From contig JALQBC010000089.1 in NCBI GenBank assembly GCA_023375675.1, positions 1 to 47,909 of the forward strand: 47,909 nt of DNA, in the 5' to 3' direction. Source of the stretch: Cytospora piceicola (Eukaryota > Ascomycota > Sordariomycetes > Diaporthales > Cytosporaceae). Shown here piece by piece: positions 1-11,824 of the stretch. The position numbers and the translations under genes are program-made. The notes under the pieces are model-generated. The model was given only the letters and a program-made list of their open reading frames with translations. It was not told the origin of the DNA and did not search any database. The first letter of the stretch is position 1. The number at the start of each line of letters is the position of its first letter.

Positions 1-447
1 CTTAAGAACTTACAGAATTAGAACTATTAGCTTTAATACTAAGCCTACCTTAAGGGCTACGATTTAATTAAATATACCGTTTAATAGCCCTTTTTCTACA
101 GATTCAGATTTAGGTAACTACTTTTTAATCGGATTAAAACTCAGGCGTATATCTTAGTTCGAAGCCTTATCGTAAGTCTAACCTTATCTAGGCCTTAAAA
201 TAACTGTAAGCCTTCCGGCAGGCATTAAAAGCCTTATAATGTTTAGTTCTCTTAGCCGTTCGACGGTTAAAATCACTACTTTTTATAGCTAATTAAATCT
301 TTTAAACAGGTGCTATAACAAATTAGTATAATTATAATTTAAAGCTAATCAGAATTAAAAACAGGTAATATAAATTTTAAAGGTAATAATTTTTCTATAT
401 ATTCGCCCGCCTTATAAAATAAATATTAACCTTCTTAACAGAAAGTA
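1..447 (+). repeat. FAM1 dispersed repeat, copy A (5' end cut by window)
   Basis: Begins at an internal point of the ~0.54 kb FAM1 consensus seen complete at 13969-14504 and runs to its 3' end, the imperfect hairpin CCTTCTTAACAGAAAG. FAM1 landmarks present: the TTAATTAAATATACCGTTTA block near 65-85, the AGATTTAGG block, the CCTTCCGGCAGGCATTAAA block near 210, and the ATTAACCTTCTTAACAG end. RIP is moderate. FAM1 may be an LTR because two same-orientation copies flank the copia pol at 42500-47444, but the other copies do not all fit that role. Confidence 0.8.
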
Positions 448-842
448 TAGCCCTTTTTTTAAAGATTCAGATTTAGGTAAGCGCTTTTTAATTAAATTAA
501 AACTTAAACGTATATCTTAGTTTAAACTTAATCGTAAGCTTTATTATAAGTTTAACCTTATTTAAGCTTTAAAGTAACTATAAGCCTTCCGGTAAGTATT
601 AAAAAGTCTTATAATCTTTAGTTCTTTTAGCTATTTAACGGTTAAAATCACTACTTTTTACAGCTAATTAAACCTTTTAAACAGGTATTATAGCAAATTA
701 GTATAATTATAATTTAAAGTTAATTAAAATTAAGAATAAGTAGTATAAATCTTTAAAGTAATAATTTCTGTATACTCGCCTGTCTTATAAAATAAATATT
801 AACCTTTTTAATAAAAAGTATTAACCTTTTTAATAAAAGGTA
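448..842 (+). repeat. FAM1 copy B, 5'-truncated tandem copy
   Basis: Directly follows copy A and starts inside the consensus at the TAGCCCTTTTT block, so the first ~150 bp of a full unit are missing. It is more RIP-mutated than copy A, with many extra C-to-T changes. The 3' end shows a ~22-bp duplication of the terminal segment (ATTAACCTTTTTAATAAAA appears twice, near 797 and 819). Confidence 0.75.
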
Positions 843-999
843 TTACTTTTTTTTTACTAGCTTTTTATTACTCTTTTAGCTTTAACCTTTTTACTATAAA
901 TATTATTTAGCTTAATACATTATATACCTTTTATTAATAAATCTAATAGCTACTTTAATATATATATACTACTTTAAAAAAGTATTTACGTTTTAAACT

Positions 1000-2420
1000 A
1001 ATATATAAGCTTTTACTTAAATATATAATATTGCCTTTAACTTAACTTATAAGGCTAATACCGATATAGTTTCTATTTAAATTTTAAAAGTTAAATTCTG
1101 AAATTTATACCGCTTTATTAAAACTTACTTTAATTATAATATTTTTATTTTAATAAAAAACTAAATAACTATCTCTTATATTATTATATATATTAAAAAA
1201 GCTTTATATTATATAATATATTAACTATAGCTATTCGACTTTATATATTATTATATCGTTTTATTAAATAGTATTACTTTTATTAACTTATACTACCGAT
1301 AATTTAAAAATTATTTTATTTTTAACTACTTTAAATATTAAACTATACTTTATAATTTTATTATTATTATTAATAACTTTACGTTATTTATTAAATATAG
1401 TAACTTAATTATACTTATTATACTAGCTTAAAAATATATATTACTATATAAGCAGGTAACTTAAAGCTTATAGGTTTTAGTTCTTTCGCTTTTATTTATA
1501 ATCTTAGTAATATAATTAACTATATCTTTTTTTATACCTTTAAAGCTTTTATTATATACTACTTTAAATTATAGTACTTTTTAAATAATAATCTTTATTA
1601 ATACTTTTTTTTAATAAAAAGCTTTTTTACTTTAACTTAACTTTTTTTAAAATATAAAATTCGCTTAGCTTATGTTTTATTATACGTCCTCTTTCCTTTT
1701 ATCTACCGACACCCTTATATAACTCGATACTTTTACTATTAATTTTATAGCTTTATTATAAAACTATTTTTAAACTACTATAAAGCTAGTTTCCGAAGTA
1801 AGCTATATAGTTTTTTAATAAACTTCTAATTATTATACTATTTATAAACGTATACTTACTACGTTTAATCCGGAATATTTTATTATTTAATAGCTTTTTA
1901 AAGCTATAGTATATTAAAAAGAAATACTAATAAGATTAAATTATTATTATTATAATAAATAATAACTAAATCTTTTAACTTATTAAATAATATAATCTAT
2001 TTAATCCCTTTTATTTTTTTCCGTTTATTTATAATAGCTTACTTATTACTATCCTTTTTATTAAAGTAAAATATTTTTATACTTTTATCTTTTATTACTT
2101 TTTTATAAAATAAGATATTTTAAGCTTATAAAAGCCGGCTATTATTAATATATACTTAGTTTTATAAAACCTTTATATTTATATTAATAAAGCTAAAGCT
2201 TATTTATTATATTAGCTTTTATAATATAAAAAGCTAGCCTTTAAGTAGTTATAAGAAAGGTTTTTATTACTATTTATAATCTTTTATAAAAGAAGATTCT
2301 AAATAGCTACTATAATAGTACGCTAAACAGAAATTATACCGCTTTAAAACTTTATAATATAAGTATAACGCTATAGTATAAGCTTCGGCCTATATATACC
2401 GAAGCCTTTATAGGCTTTAG
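1000..2420 (-). pseudogene. FAM2 coding repeat, reverse partial copy, RIP-destroyed
   Basis: Collinear on the opposite strand with the FAM2 copies at 7140-13752 and 29738-33210 and in the same orientation as 37045-39467. For example, the segment around 1270-1440 matches 39080-39240, and 1440-1560 matches the reverse complement of about 30930-31030. Every frame is closed by TAA or TAG. FAM2 encodes a long protein I do not recognise. The edges are approximate: similarity fades before ~1000 and after ~2420. Confidence 0.6.
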
Positions 2421-5400
2421 CTTATAATATTAGCTCTTTTTCCTTTTTTTAAGTATACCTTTAACTTTAAAGGTTTATACGCCTATAAAAACCTTTAACG
2501 TTACTTATTTAAGTCTATTACCTTTTATAGCCTTTCGAATATACTTTTTCTCTTCCTTTTTTTTTTTAACTATTAACGTTAATATAAATACTCCTCTTTT
2601 TTTTCTTTTATTTTAATTATAATAAAAGTTTTAAACTATTATATAACTATTTTTATATTATTTATAAGCAGTTTAATCTTTAATCTTTATTTACTATCGC
2701 TAAAAAGTAAAGGTATAGCTTATTGTCGTTTTTATATATTATTTATAGGTAAAACGCTTTCTGTTATTAATTAAAAAAAGTAAAAGTATATTTAAAAAGC
2801 TAAAGCCGAGTTCTTTTATAACGTTTTAGCTATTTACTTTACCGGCGTTTATAAGGTCTTTTACTTTAAATATATTTACCGTTTAGTTAAAAATCTTAAC
2901 GGGTTTTACTATAACTACCTTAGTAAATAATAAATTAAATAAAGGCTTATTTTAAACGGATTATACTTTATTAACCCCTCCGGCAGATTAAAAAGCCTAT
3001 TACGTATTTTATATATATAGTAGTAACAGAAATAATACCGGTTACTTATATACTCCGGTAAGTTTCTTCTTTTAAAAGCCGTTCGTATTATAGTACTAAC
3101 CTATTTAATAGCTATTTAAATACCTAAAACTAAATAAAGCTATTAATAACCTAACTAAAAAAGTAAAGGATTTTAATTACTTAAACTATAATAAGCCTTT
3201 CTTTTTTTTATTAAAAGTAGGCTTTAAATAGCTAACTTATTTTCGTAAATTCTATAAAAATATAAAACGCCGCCGGTTTTATAATAATTTAAGCCTATAA
3301 ACAGTTATAAAGTAAGAAAAATACTTAAGCAAACAGCTTAAGTAATAGTAATATTTAAACTATAAACGGCTTATATATTACTAATATAAACTTAAATAAT
3401 AAAGTCTAGGCTTATTATATAAGTAGTAAGTAATACTATATCTGTTAAATAGTAGTTAACGTTTTTTTAAAAGTAAAAAAATAAACTTTTTAAATATTTT
3501 ATTACTTTTATTAATAATTTAAAAGTTAAGTTTAATAAGCTAAAAAATAAAATAGTTAAAATAAAAAAAACTTTATTGTTTTATATATAAACTGTTACTT
3601 ATATAAAAGTTAATTAATATAGTTATACGTATAAGTATATTATAAGCTATTTTTTCGCTCGGTTTAATAAGTTTAAAAAAAAGAATAAAAATATAAAAAG
3701 CTACTACTACTATCGGAAAAAGAAAGGATTTATAATTTAAGTAAATATATAGTTAGTATTTAATAGCTTATTTTCTTTAAGCTAACTAAATTCTACTTTA
3801 TTAGTATTACTATATTATTTTAGCCTATATAATAAGTTAATACTTATTAATACGAAATAATATAGATTTTAATACTATTTAATACTAACTGTTTATTATA
3901 TTAATAGTAAAGGTATAATAGCTTATTATAGCTAATTACTATAGCCTTTAATATAATAGATTTTCTTTTTATTTATATAAAAAGACTATTATAGTTATAA
4001 GCTAACTTATAACAGCTTTTACATTTATTAAGTATAATTATATCTTTAAAGTTTTTAACAGTTTTTAAAAAAGCTAAACTTAACTAACCTATTTAATATA
4101 AACTTTACGTTTTAATATTATATATATTTAAGGTTTATCTTATACCGGCTTTATATATATATTTAAAATAATTATAATATAATATTTAAGCTTAACTTTA
4201 TCTTTACTCTTTTCCGAAACGATTAAAAACAACTAGTAATTATAAAAAGCTTAAAATAAAAGTAAGTTACTATTTACTTTTAATAAAAGATTTATATAAA
4301 AACGTAAATATATATTTAAAAATACTTTTAGTTTTATAATATAAGAATTTATTACGGTAAATATATAATACTTCTTATATAATTAAACAAATTTCTTAAA
4401 AGTTTAGTTAATTTAAACGTTCTTTAAAAACAGTTAAACGTAGTCTTTAATAATAAAACGTTTTATAAGGCTACGTTATTAGTTAGTTATTCTTTTTATA
4501 TTTTATTAAGTAACGGTTATAGCTATTTAAACGAATTCTATTACGTCTTTAAGTCGTTATATAAAATCTTTAGCTTAAACGTATAGTTTATAAGCTAATA
4601 TAGCTAAATACTATACTTATTAAATTAGCTTAGTATAATAACTATATTAAAAAAAGAATAAGCTAATACCGATTATAAAATTATTCCGGTTATTAATAGT
4701 AAACTACGTTTTTAAAAGTAGTAAATTTTAGTCGAACTAAATATATATAATAAAGATTTATAAATAATTAATAACTTTTTAATTAGCTTATTCGGTAATA
4801 CTATCCGTTTCGAAGTAATATATAATACTTAGTTAAAACTATAGTTATTAGTTAAAACGTTAAAGAAACTATAAAATCGTTAATAGTAGTTTAAAAACTA
4901 TTTAATATAAACTTTAGCTTTTATTGTAATTATAACCTTAAACGTAATAGCTTTACTTAGCTTTTTTATAATAACTATAAAGAACTTAAAGTCTTCCGGA
5001 TATTTTTAAAGTAAGTAGTTATAAAGTCGATAAATAATTCGCTTTATATCCGCTTAAAAATTAAAAAAGATTTAAAAAGGCTTTTTCTCCGGTATTACTA
5101 AACAGTCTTTTTTTTATATATATTGTAGTTTTTTATAAAACGACGTATTATACGATATATTCTAAGCTAAAAGTATTTATAATTAAGTAATAAGATAGTT
5201 ATATCTCGTTTAAAGTAGTTAAAAATATAAAAGTTATAAGTATTTTAAATAAAGTTAATATATAACGGCTTTTACTTAAATACTTATATATTATTTTAAA
5301 ACTAAAGAATATAGTTATTCTTTATTTCGTATTTTATAATTAAAACGTTAAAACGTATATCGTTTATTATTTATATATTAAAAAAGAAGTTTTTAGCTTT

Positions 5401-5971
5401 TTTATAAACAGCTTAAATAAAAATAAAAAGGTTTTTTATATTATATTTAAAAGTAGTATGTTATATACTTTATAGATTTTTATAAATAAATAGCTTTTTA
5501 TTTTAAAAACTATTTTACTATTAACGATAAAAGTAATAAGTAAAGGTAAACCGTTTTAATATTATTTTAAAGATAGCTATTTTTTATAAAGAAGTTAAAT
5601 ATTTTAACTTATAAAACGTTTATTATTTATCTTTTTTAGTATATCTTATTTTATTTTAAATAATATATTTAGTTATATTATAATAGCTTTTTTATAATAT
5701 TTAAGCTAAAAACGGAAATATAAAAATTCCTTTAATTAATAAACTTAATACTTTAAAAAACGTTAGGTTATTATAAAATACTTTAAATTCTTATAGTTTA
5801 AGTAAATAGTAAATAAAAAAGCTATATTATAAAGCTCGGCGTTATATACGTTTAAATAGCTTATAATAATAAAAAGTTCTTTATTATAAATTTTATAATT
5901 ATTCTTTATAAACGTAAATCGTTATAAGTAATATACTACCGGGTAAAGTAGTTTATTACAGCTTTATTAAA
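2421..5971. other. Degraded unclassified coding sequence, ~3.5 kb
   Basis: No intact gene. On the plus strand, one frame starting at 2878 stays readable to about 3480 if its TAA and TAG codons are read as RIP-converted CAA, CAG or TGG. After that a different frame reads better, up to about 3760. A similar plus-strand frame is visible around 4500-5090. I recognise no reverse transcriptase, integrase or transposase motif in these readings. The context (FAM1 on one side, P-tract-FAM1 on the other) suggests another old mobile element. Assignment is uncertain. Confidence 0.35.
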
Positions 5972-6147
5972 CTAAAGAACAGCGGTAAAACCGCCTACCG
6001 AAAAGGCTTTATATTAAGAAAGATCGTAAACTTAATAACTACTTAGTTAAATAGTTAAATATACTACTTAAACTACTTTAAATCCGATAAAGTAACGCCT
6101 TTCGGGCGTTATTCTATCGTTTCCTCTATAGCTTTAAATAACGAAAT
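5972..6147 (+). repeat. P motif (three-hairpin GC motif), forward copy 1
   Basis: RIP-altered copy of the motif best preserved at 22743-22919. It begins CTAAAGAACAGCGGTAAAAC, carries the short GCGGT/ACCGC stem, then the long hairpin around TAACGCCTTTCGGGCGTTA (about 6091-6109), and ends at ACGAAATA. A CTTA-type tract follows directly, then FAM1 in the same orientation: the standard P-tract-FAM1 order. Confidence 0.8.
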
Positions 6148-6188
6148 ATTTATTTATTTACTTTATAACTTATTAATTTATTAGCTAA

Positions 6189-6241
<53 letters not shown>

Positions 6242-6449
6242 CTACTTACTTACTTAATTACCTACCTACTTACCTATTTACTTACTTACTTACTTACTTA
6301 TTTATTTATTTAATAACGAATTTACTTATTAGCTAACTTATTAGCGAACTTACTTACTTACCTACTTACTTACCTACTTACTTACTTACCTACTTACTTA
6401 CTTACTTACTTATATACTTACTTACTTACTTACTTACTTATTAACTTAA
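6148..6449. repeat. CTTA/CCTA-type tetranucleotide tract T1
   Basis: About 300 bp of irregular tetranucleotide repeat, mostly CTTA with CCTA and TTTA variants. It lies between P and FAM1 and reads CTTA on the strand where both are forward. No coding potential. Confidence 0.95.
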
Positions 6450-6979
6450 TTCGAATTTAAAGGCTTATATAAGCTTTTAGGAGAAGGAAAGGCTAGAGTT
6501 CGAGTTAAGAACTTTAAAAACCTAAGGAATTAAGACTATAAGCCTTAATAGTAAGCCTACTTTAAGGGCTACGATTTAATTAAATATACCGTTTAATAGC
6601 TTTTTTTCTACAGATTTAGATTCAGGTAACTGCTTTTTAATCGGATTAAAACTTAGGCGTGTATCTTAGTTCTTTTATAGAAGGTCTTATCGTAAGCTTT
6701 ATCGTAATCGGCCTTATCGTAGGCTTTAAAGTAACTATAAGCCTTCCGGCAGGTATTAAAGGCCTTATAATCTCTAGTTCTTTTAACCGTTCGACGGCTA
6801 AAAACACTGCTTTTAACAGTTAATTAGATCTTTTAAGCAGGTACTATAGTAAATTAGTATTAATTATAATTCAGAGCTAATTAAAATTAAAAACAGGTAG
6901 TATAAATCTTAAAGGTAATAATGTTTCTATATACTTACCTGCCTTATAAAATAAATATTAACCTTTTTAACAGAAGGTA
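6450..6979 (+). repeat. FAM1 copy C
   Basis: Near full-length FAM1, from TTCGAATTTAAAGG at the junction with the tract to the terminal hairpin and AACAGAAGGTA. The GGCTTATATAAGCC palindrome near the 5' end is damaged by a C-to-T change. An inverted P motif follows immediately. Confidence 0.85.
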
Positions 6980-6980
6980 T

Positions 6981-7139
6981 TTCGCTATTAAAGACTATAA
7001 AGGAGATAATAAAGTAACGTTTAAAAGGCGTTACTTTGTAAGATTTAAAGTAGCTTAAACAGCGTATTTAGTTATTAAGTTTTTAGTTCTTCTTAATAAA
7101 AGGCCTTTTCGGTAGATAGTTTTACTACTATTCTTTAGT
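6981..7139 (-). repeat. P motif, reverse copy
   Basis: Reverse-orientation P, aligned with 33756-33914: the long hairpin around TAACGTTTAAAAGGCGTTA (about 7016-7034), then the arm ending ACTACTATTCTTTAG. With the forward P at 5972 it brackets tract T1 and FAM1 copy C, so 5972-7139 looks like a 1.17 kb element with long terminal inverted repeats. I could not find a convincing target-site duplication. Confidence 0.75.
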
Positions 7140-10100
7140 AGTTTTTATTAGGTTTAAGCCGATATATTATATAACTTTTCTATTAGTTTTTATTTACTAT
7201 TTATTACGTTAATTTAATAGTTACTAATCCTTTATATTTAAGTTTTAATCTTAAACTATAGTAAAAAGATAAATATAGCTTTTAGCTATTAAATCGATAT
7301 TAAATATATTTTAAAAATATATTATTTAAAATACCTTTAAGTATAATTAAAAACTTTTAAATTAATCTTTTTTATATTATTATTTTATTCTTTTTATTTA
7401 ACTTTAATAAATCTATTATTATATATTATAACTTTATTATTATTTAAAGGGAAAAGATTACTTAGTAAAAGTATTAGTTTAAGCTTATATTTAATTTTAT
7501 ATTTTAAATATCTTTCCTTTTTATTATTAATTCCTTTTTATAGTTATAAGAATTAAAGTCTTAAATATAAATATATTAATAGTTTATATACTAACGTTAT
7601 TAAAATAAATCTTTACTATTAGTTATAATAAAAAAGTAAAACTTATATATAAATATATTTATATTAAGCTTTAAATAATAATACTTATAATATATTATTT
7701 ATTAGTATATACCGGCTTTAATAATACTTTAAAAAAGATTTATAAGCTATATATAATAATAATGTTATTTACGTCTTTATATATACTATTTATATAATAC
7801 CTCCTGTAAAGCGTTTATAAACGAAGGGAGTAATACCCTTTTATTACCGAATAAATAAAAAAGTATAAAAAGATACGAACTATTAAATTTTATAATATTC
7901 GGTAAGGCCGGGCTTTATAACTAAAGGTTATATAAGAAAAAGTAAAGTAAGAAAAGTTATATTACTTTATATCGCTTTTATAGTTAAAAAGGGTATTATA
8001 AATACCGGAGTTTATAATAAAGACTTAGAATTATTCTTACTTTAATTAGCTTAAAATACGTTTAATTATATAGCCTTATCGTTTTTAAAAAGAAATTATA
8101 ACGTATAAATATTTAAGAAAATAACTTAACTATTACGGTCGCTTATATCTATATAGCTAGCCTATACTAATATATCTGAATCGTCTATAGTAAATAATAA
8201 AGTTACTATAACTTAATTATTCCGTTAAATACTTATAAAATACTTATTAAATAAATATAAGTTTTAAAAGCAGGATTATAGCTTAAAAGCTTTACCTTTT
8301 ATAACTAATTAATATACTTATATACTATTAATAATTAAAGTAATTTTTTTATTTTTACTTATTTTATTTTTTCGTTTAAAATATTATCCCCGGTCTTTTA
8401 AATATAATACTTATAAAGTATAGCCTTTTTATCTTACTAAAATATTTACTATATACTACTACTTTAATAATTTAATCGGTTTTTTTATTACTTTTAATAT
8501 TAGTATAGTTTAAGCTTTAAATAATAGTAACTAAAACTAGAATTTAAAAAATAGTATTTCTAAAATAAAAACACTTATATTATAAGCTATTTAGTATACG
8601 ACTAACAATACCCTTTAATAACCGCGGTATTATCGATATAAATATAGTATTATAAAAACGTAAAGGTAGTAAAAAGGTATATTGTTAAAACTTAAAAAAC
8701 TGTTTAAAAAGCGTTTCGGATTTCGACGTTAAAAACTTCCGAATAAAGTAAAAAGATACCGTTATAATAAATACGTTTATTATTTTAATATATTATAAAA
8801 CCTTAGCCGGTATCGCTTTTAATAATAAAACTATCGGAATATAAAAAAACCGAGTTTTATAAGTTAAAAAGAACTATATCGTTATAATATAGTTTACCTT
8901 ATAGCTTACCGTATAATACAGATATTAAAAGTATTATATAGTATATAAGTATAAAGGTAAGTCTAATATAAAAAAAGGCTAATATTAAAAGCCGCTATAA
9001 GTAAGTAGTAAAAAGAAAAAAGTAAAAGCGAAAAGCCGGTTTTCCGCCTTTATAACTAATATAAAACGGAAGGTTATATAACCGAATAATAATTAAGTAG
9101 TTTTAATTAAAAGTATAAAGTCGAAAGCTAGTTTATAGTTAAACTTATTAAATTAAAACCTTAATTAAAAAAAGCTTATTATTTTAATAAACTATAATAG
9201 TCGAAGTTATATATTAAGCCGGTACTACTACCTTAATAATAACGTAAATAGCTTTATCGATATTATAAAAATAGCTTTATTATTATATAAAAACTATTTT
9301 ATTAGTAATATAGGTATTAAGTTTATATAAACCTTTTATTTAAACTTTAGTTATAAAAAAAGTAACAGAAAAAATATAAGCCTAAATAGCTTTATATATC
9401 GTTATTAAAAGAGTTTTAATAATAATATAGTTAAAGTTATAAAAGTAAAAAGCTACGTAATAAGCTTTAATAGCTTATACTTTAATATATAAATAAAAAA
9501 AAAGTTAAAAGTTAAAGTAAACCTTAAGCTAATAAACCGGCTTAATATTAAAGATAATAATAAATAAGCCGGCTCGAACTTTATACCGGCCGAAGACGTC
9601 GGTATAAATAAAGTCTAGTAACTCGAACTTATCGAAAGCGAAAGCAATTACGTTATTTTATCTTTATAGGAAAGCGTTTTAAAGGTTTTTTAAAAAAGCG
9701 TATAAGGTTATAGCTGTATTATAACCGGTTTTAAAAAAGGCTATATCGTTAATATAAACGTAGTAAAAAGCAACGTTTCTATAAAATAGTAAAAAAAGAA
9801 ATATAGTATATATAAAATAAAAAAGGCTAAAAACCTTTATAATACGCTATAGACTAAAAGGTATATAGCTATATATATACCTTTTAAATATACCTATATA
9901 AAGCGGCTAATAATAAAAGAATATACCTACTAAATAAAATATAAAGGCTAGTATTATTAATAAAAACGTAATATAAAGTAGTTAAGTAAAATAGTATCGA
10001 ATATACCTTAAACGTTTATAGTTAAAAATAAGGCTGTTAATTTTTATTAAAGAGTAAATTCGATATTATACGTAAAATAGACGGTAAGGTTTATAGCTAA

Positions 10101-11573
10101 TCGTTTAAAAAATATATTAAAATATTAAAGATTAAGTAAGCGGTAATAAATAATAAACGTAAATATACGTTAAACGATAAAACGTTTTAACTTTTTACTT
10201 AAATAAAAAAGTAAAGCGATTAAATAATAAGAATAAAAGCTCGAATAGTCCGATTTACCTTATTTAAAAATTATAACGACCTTTACTTACTAAAAAGCGT
10301 AAAAGTAGTAGCCGAAAGTTAAATAGCTTTTATAAAGTATTTTAACTACTTCGGCAATAGCTAACTATATTATAATAAGTATATAAACTGTAATAGTATC
10401 GTTACTTAAAGTTATATTATATAACTTAATATAATACGTTTTAGCTTTATTAATATAGATATAAAGGTTTTATAAAATTAAAAATATATCGAAAACCTAT
10501 AGTTTTTAAAGGTTTAAAATATTATAGTCGGTAAAAAAATATTATAAGATAAAAGTATATAAATACTTAAACTTATCGGTAAAGGTTATAATAAGTAAGC
10601 TATTTTATATAAAAGGTAAAAAACAGAAAATATTTATAAATTTATACTATTTAATAACCCGGAAGATTTAATTATTATCGGTTATAAAGGTAATTTAATT
10701 CTATTAGTATTACTTTTTAGTATATTATACTATAAATTAAAAGTATCGGTAAATAGTTAAAAAGTTTAAGATATATATATTAAATATAGACTTATATATA
10801 ACGTAATACTTCGGTAACTATTAAAAAGTATTATAGCTAAAACCGGATATTAGTTTTCTTATAGCTTAAAAGTATTCTTATAATAAAGTTATAATACTAA
10901 TAGTTAAAGTATTAAGTTTAAAAAAGGTATTTATAGTTATTAAGAGTAATACGATAAAGCGTTTGATAAGTTAGGTAAATTCTATATTTTATAAGAAATT
11001 AAAGCAGAACCGAAAGATTTCGTATCGATATAATATACCGGTAAGAACTATAGTTTATAAAATATTATAGTTTAATCCGGTATAAAAAGAGTAAAGTACT
11101 TAAGTAATAGCTTTAAAAACGTTAAAAAAAATAAAGTCGATAGTATTACCGAGGTTATAAATAAATATAAACAGGTTAAAAGCTATAAAGCTAATATTAT
11201 CGGTTTATATAACGATCCGGTTACCTAGGCTTATATAACAGCTATAATTAAGCTATTAAGTTTAATAAACGGTATTAAAGTCGCTTATAATAATAAAATT
11301 ATAAGAAACTATTTAATATTTTAGCTATTTTAAAATTTAGTCGGTTTTTAATTATCGGCGGTATAAGTTTATAAAAGTAATACTATTAACAAATACAATA
11401 TAATAATATAATAAGTTAAAAAACATAGTTAATATATTAAATAATATAAAGATTTATTAATATAAGTAATAATAAAAAAAACTATAGTTTAATCTTTTAC
11501 CGGTATAAAAATATCGAAGTTTAAATAGGTTTTAATAAAATAACGTTAGTTTTTAAGCTTAACTTATAAGTTT

Positions 11574-11578
11574 TAAAT
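11574..11578. repeat. Left 5-bp target-site duplication of the solo LTR
   Basis: TAAAT directly before the TG of the LTR, matched exactly by TAAAT at 11820-11824. The other FAM2 copy reads straight through this site near 31390 (CTTAAATAAAAAC), which confirms an insertion. Confidence 0.9.
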
Positions 11579-11819
11579 TGTTAGGGGCTGGCCTACGATG
11601 CGACAGCAAGTAGGTGCTAAAGGGATGTATTCTGAAGTATGAAGAGGAAGGAAGGAAGTTCCCTGAAGGGGAACTTCCTTCTGCTATATATATGTCACAG
11701 GAGGTCCGCTATAAAGGCATCGTGGGCCCTCTGCGGGCCTGCTATGGTCCCGTACTCTGAGGGACTATAGTCCTGTTCCCTAACCCTACGCGCGAGCCCT
11801 AAGGCTCGAGCCCATGACA
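11579..11819. mobile_element. Solo LTR, 241 bp, not RIP-mutated
   Basis: Starts TGTTAGGGGC and ends CCCATGACA, the TG...CA boundaries of an LTR, flanked by a perfect 5-bp duplication TAAAT. Base composition changes abruptly: CA and TG are frequent and G+C is far above the surroundings, so the copy has escaped RIP. Internal features are a strong hairpin (GAAGTTCC / GGAACTTC, about 11657-11682), a TATA-like stretch CTATATATATG just after it, and GC-rich inverted repeats in the second half. No internal domain is present, consistent with LTR-LTR recombination of a full element. It does not match FAM1 or the TRIM LTRs beyond the terminal TGTTA. Strand cannot be assigned. Confidence 0.9.
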
Positions 11820-11824
11820 TAAAT
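11820..11824. repeat. Right 5-bp target-site duplication of the solo LTR
   Basis: TAAAT, identical to 11574-11578. Confidence 0.9.
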
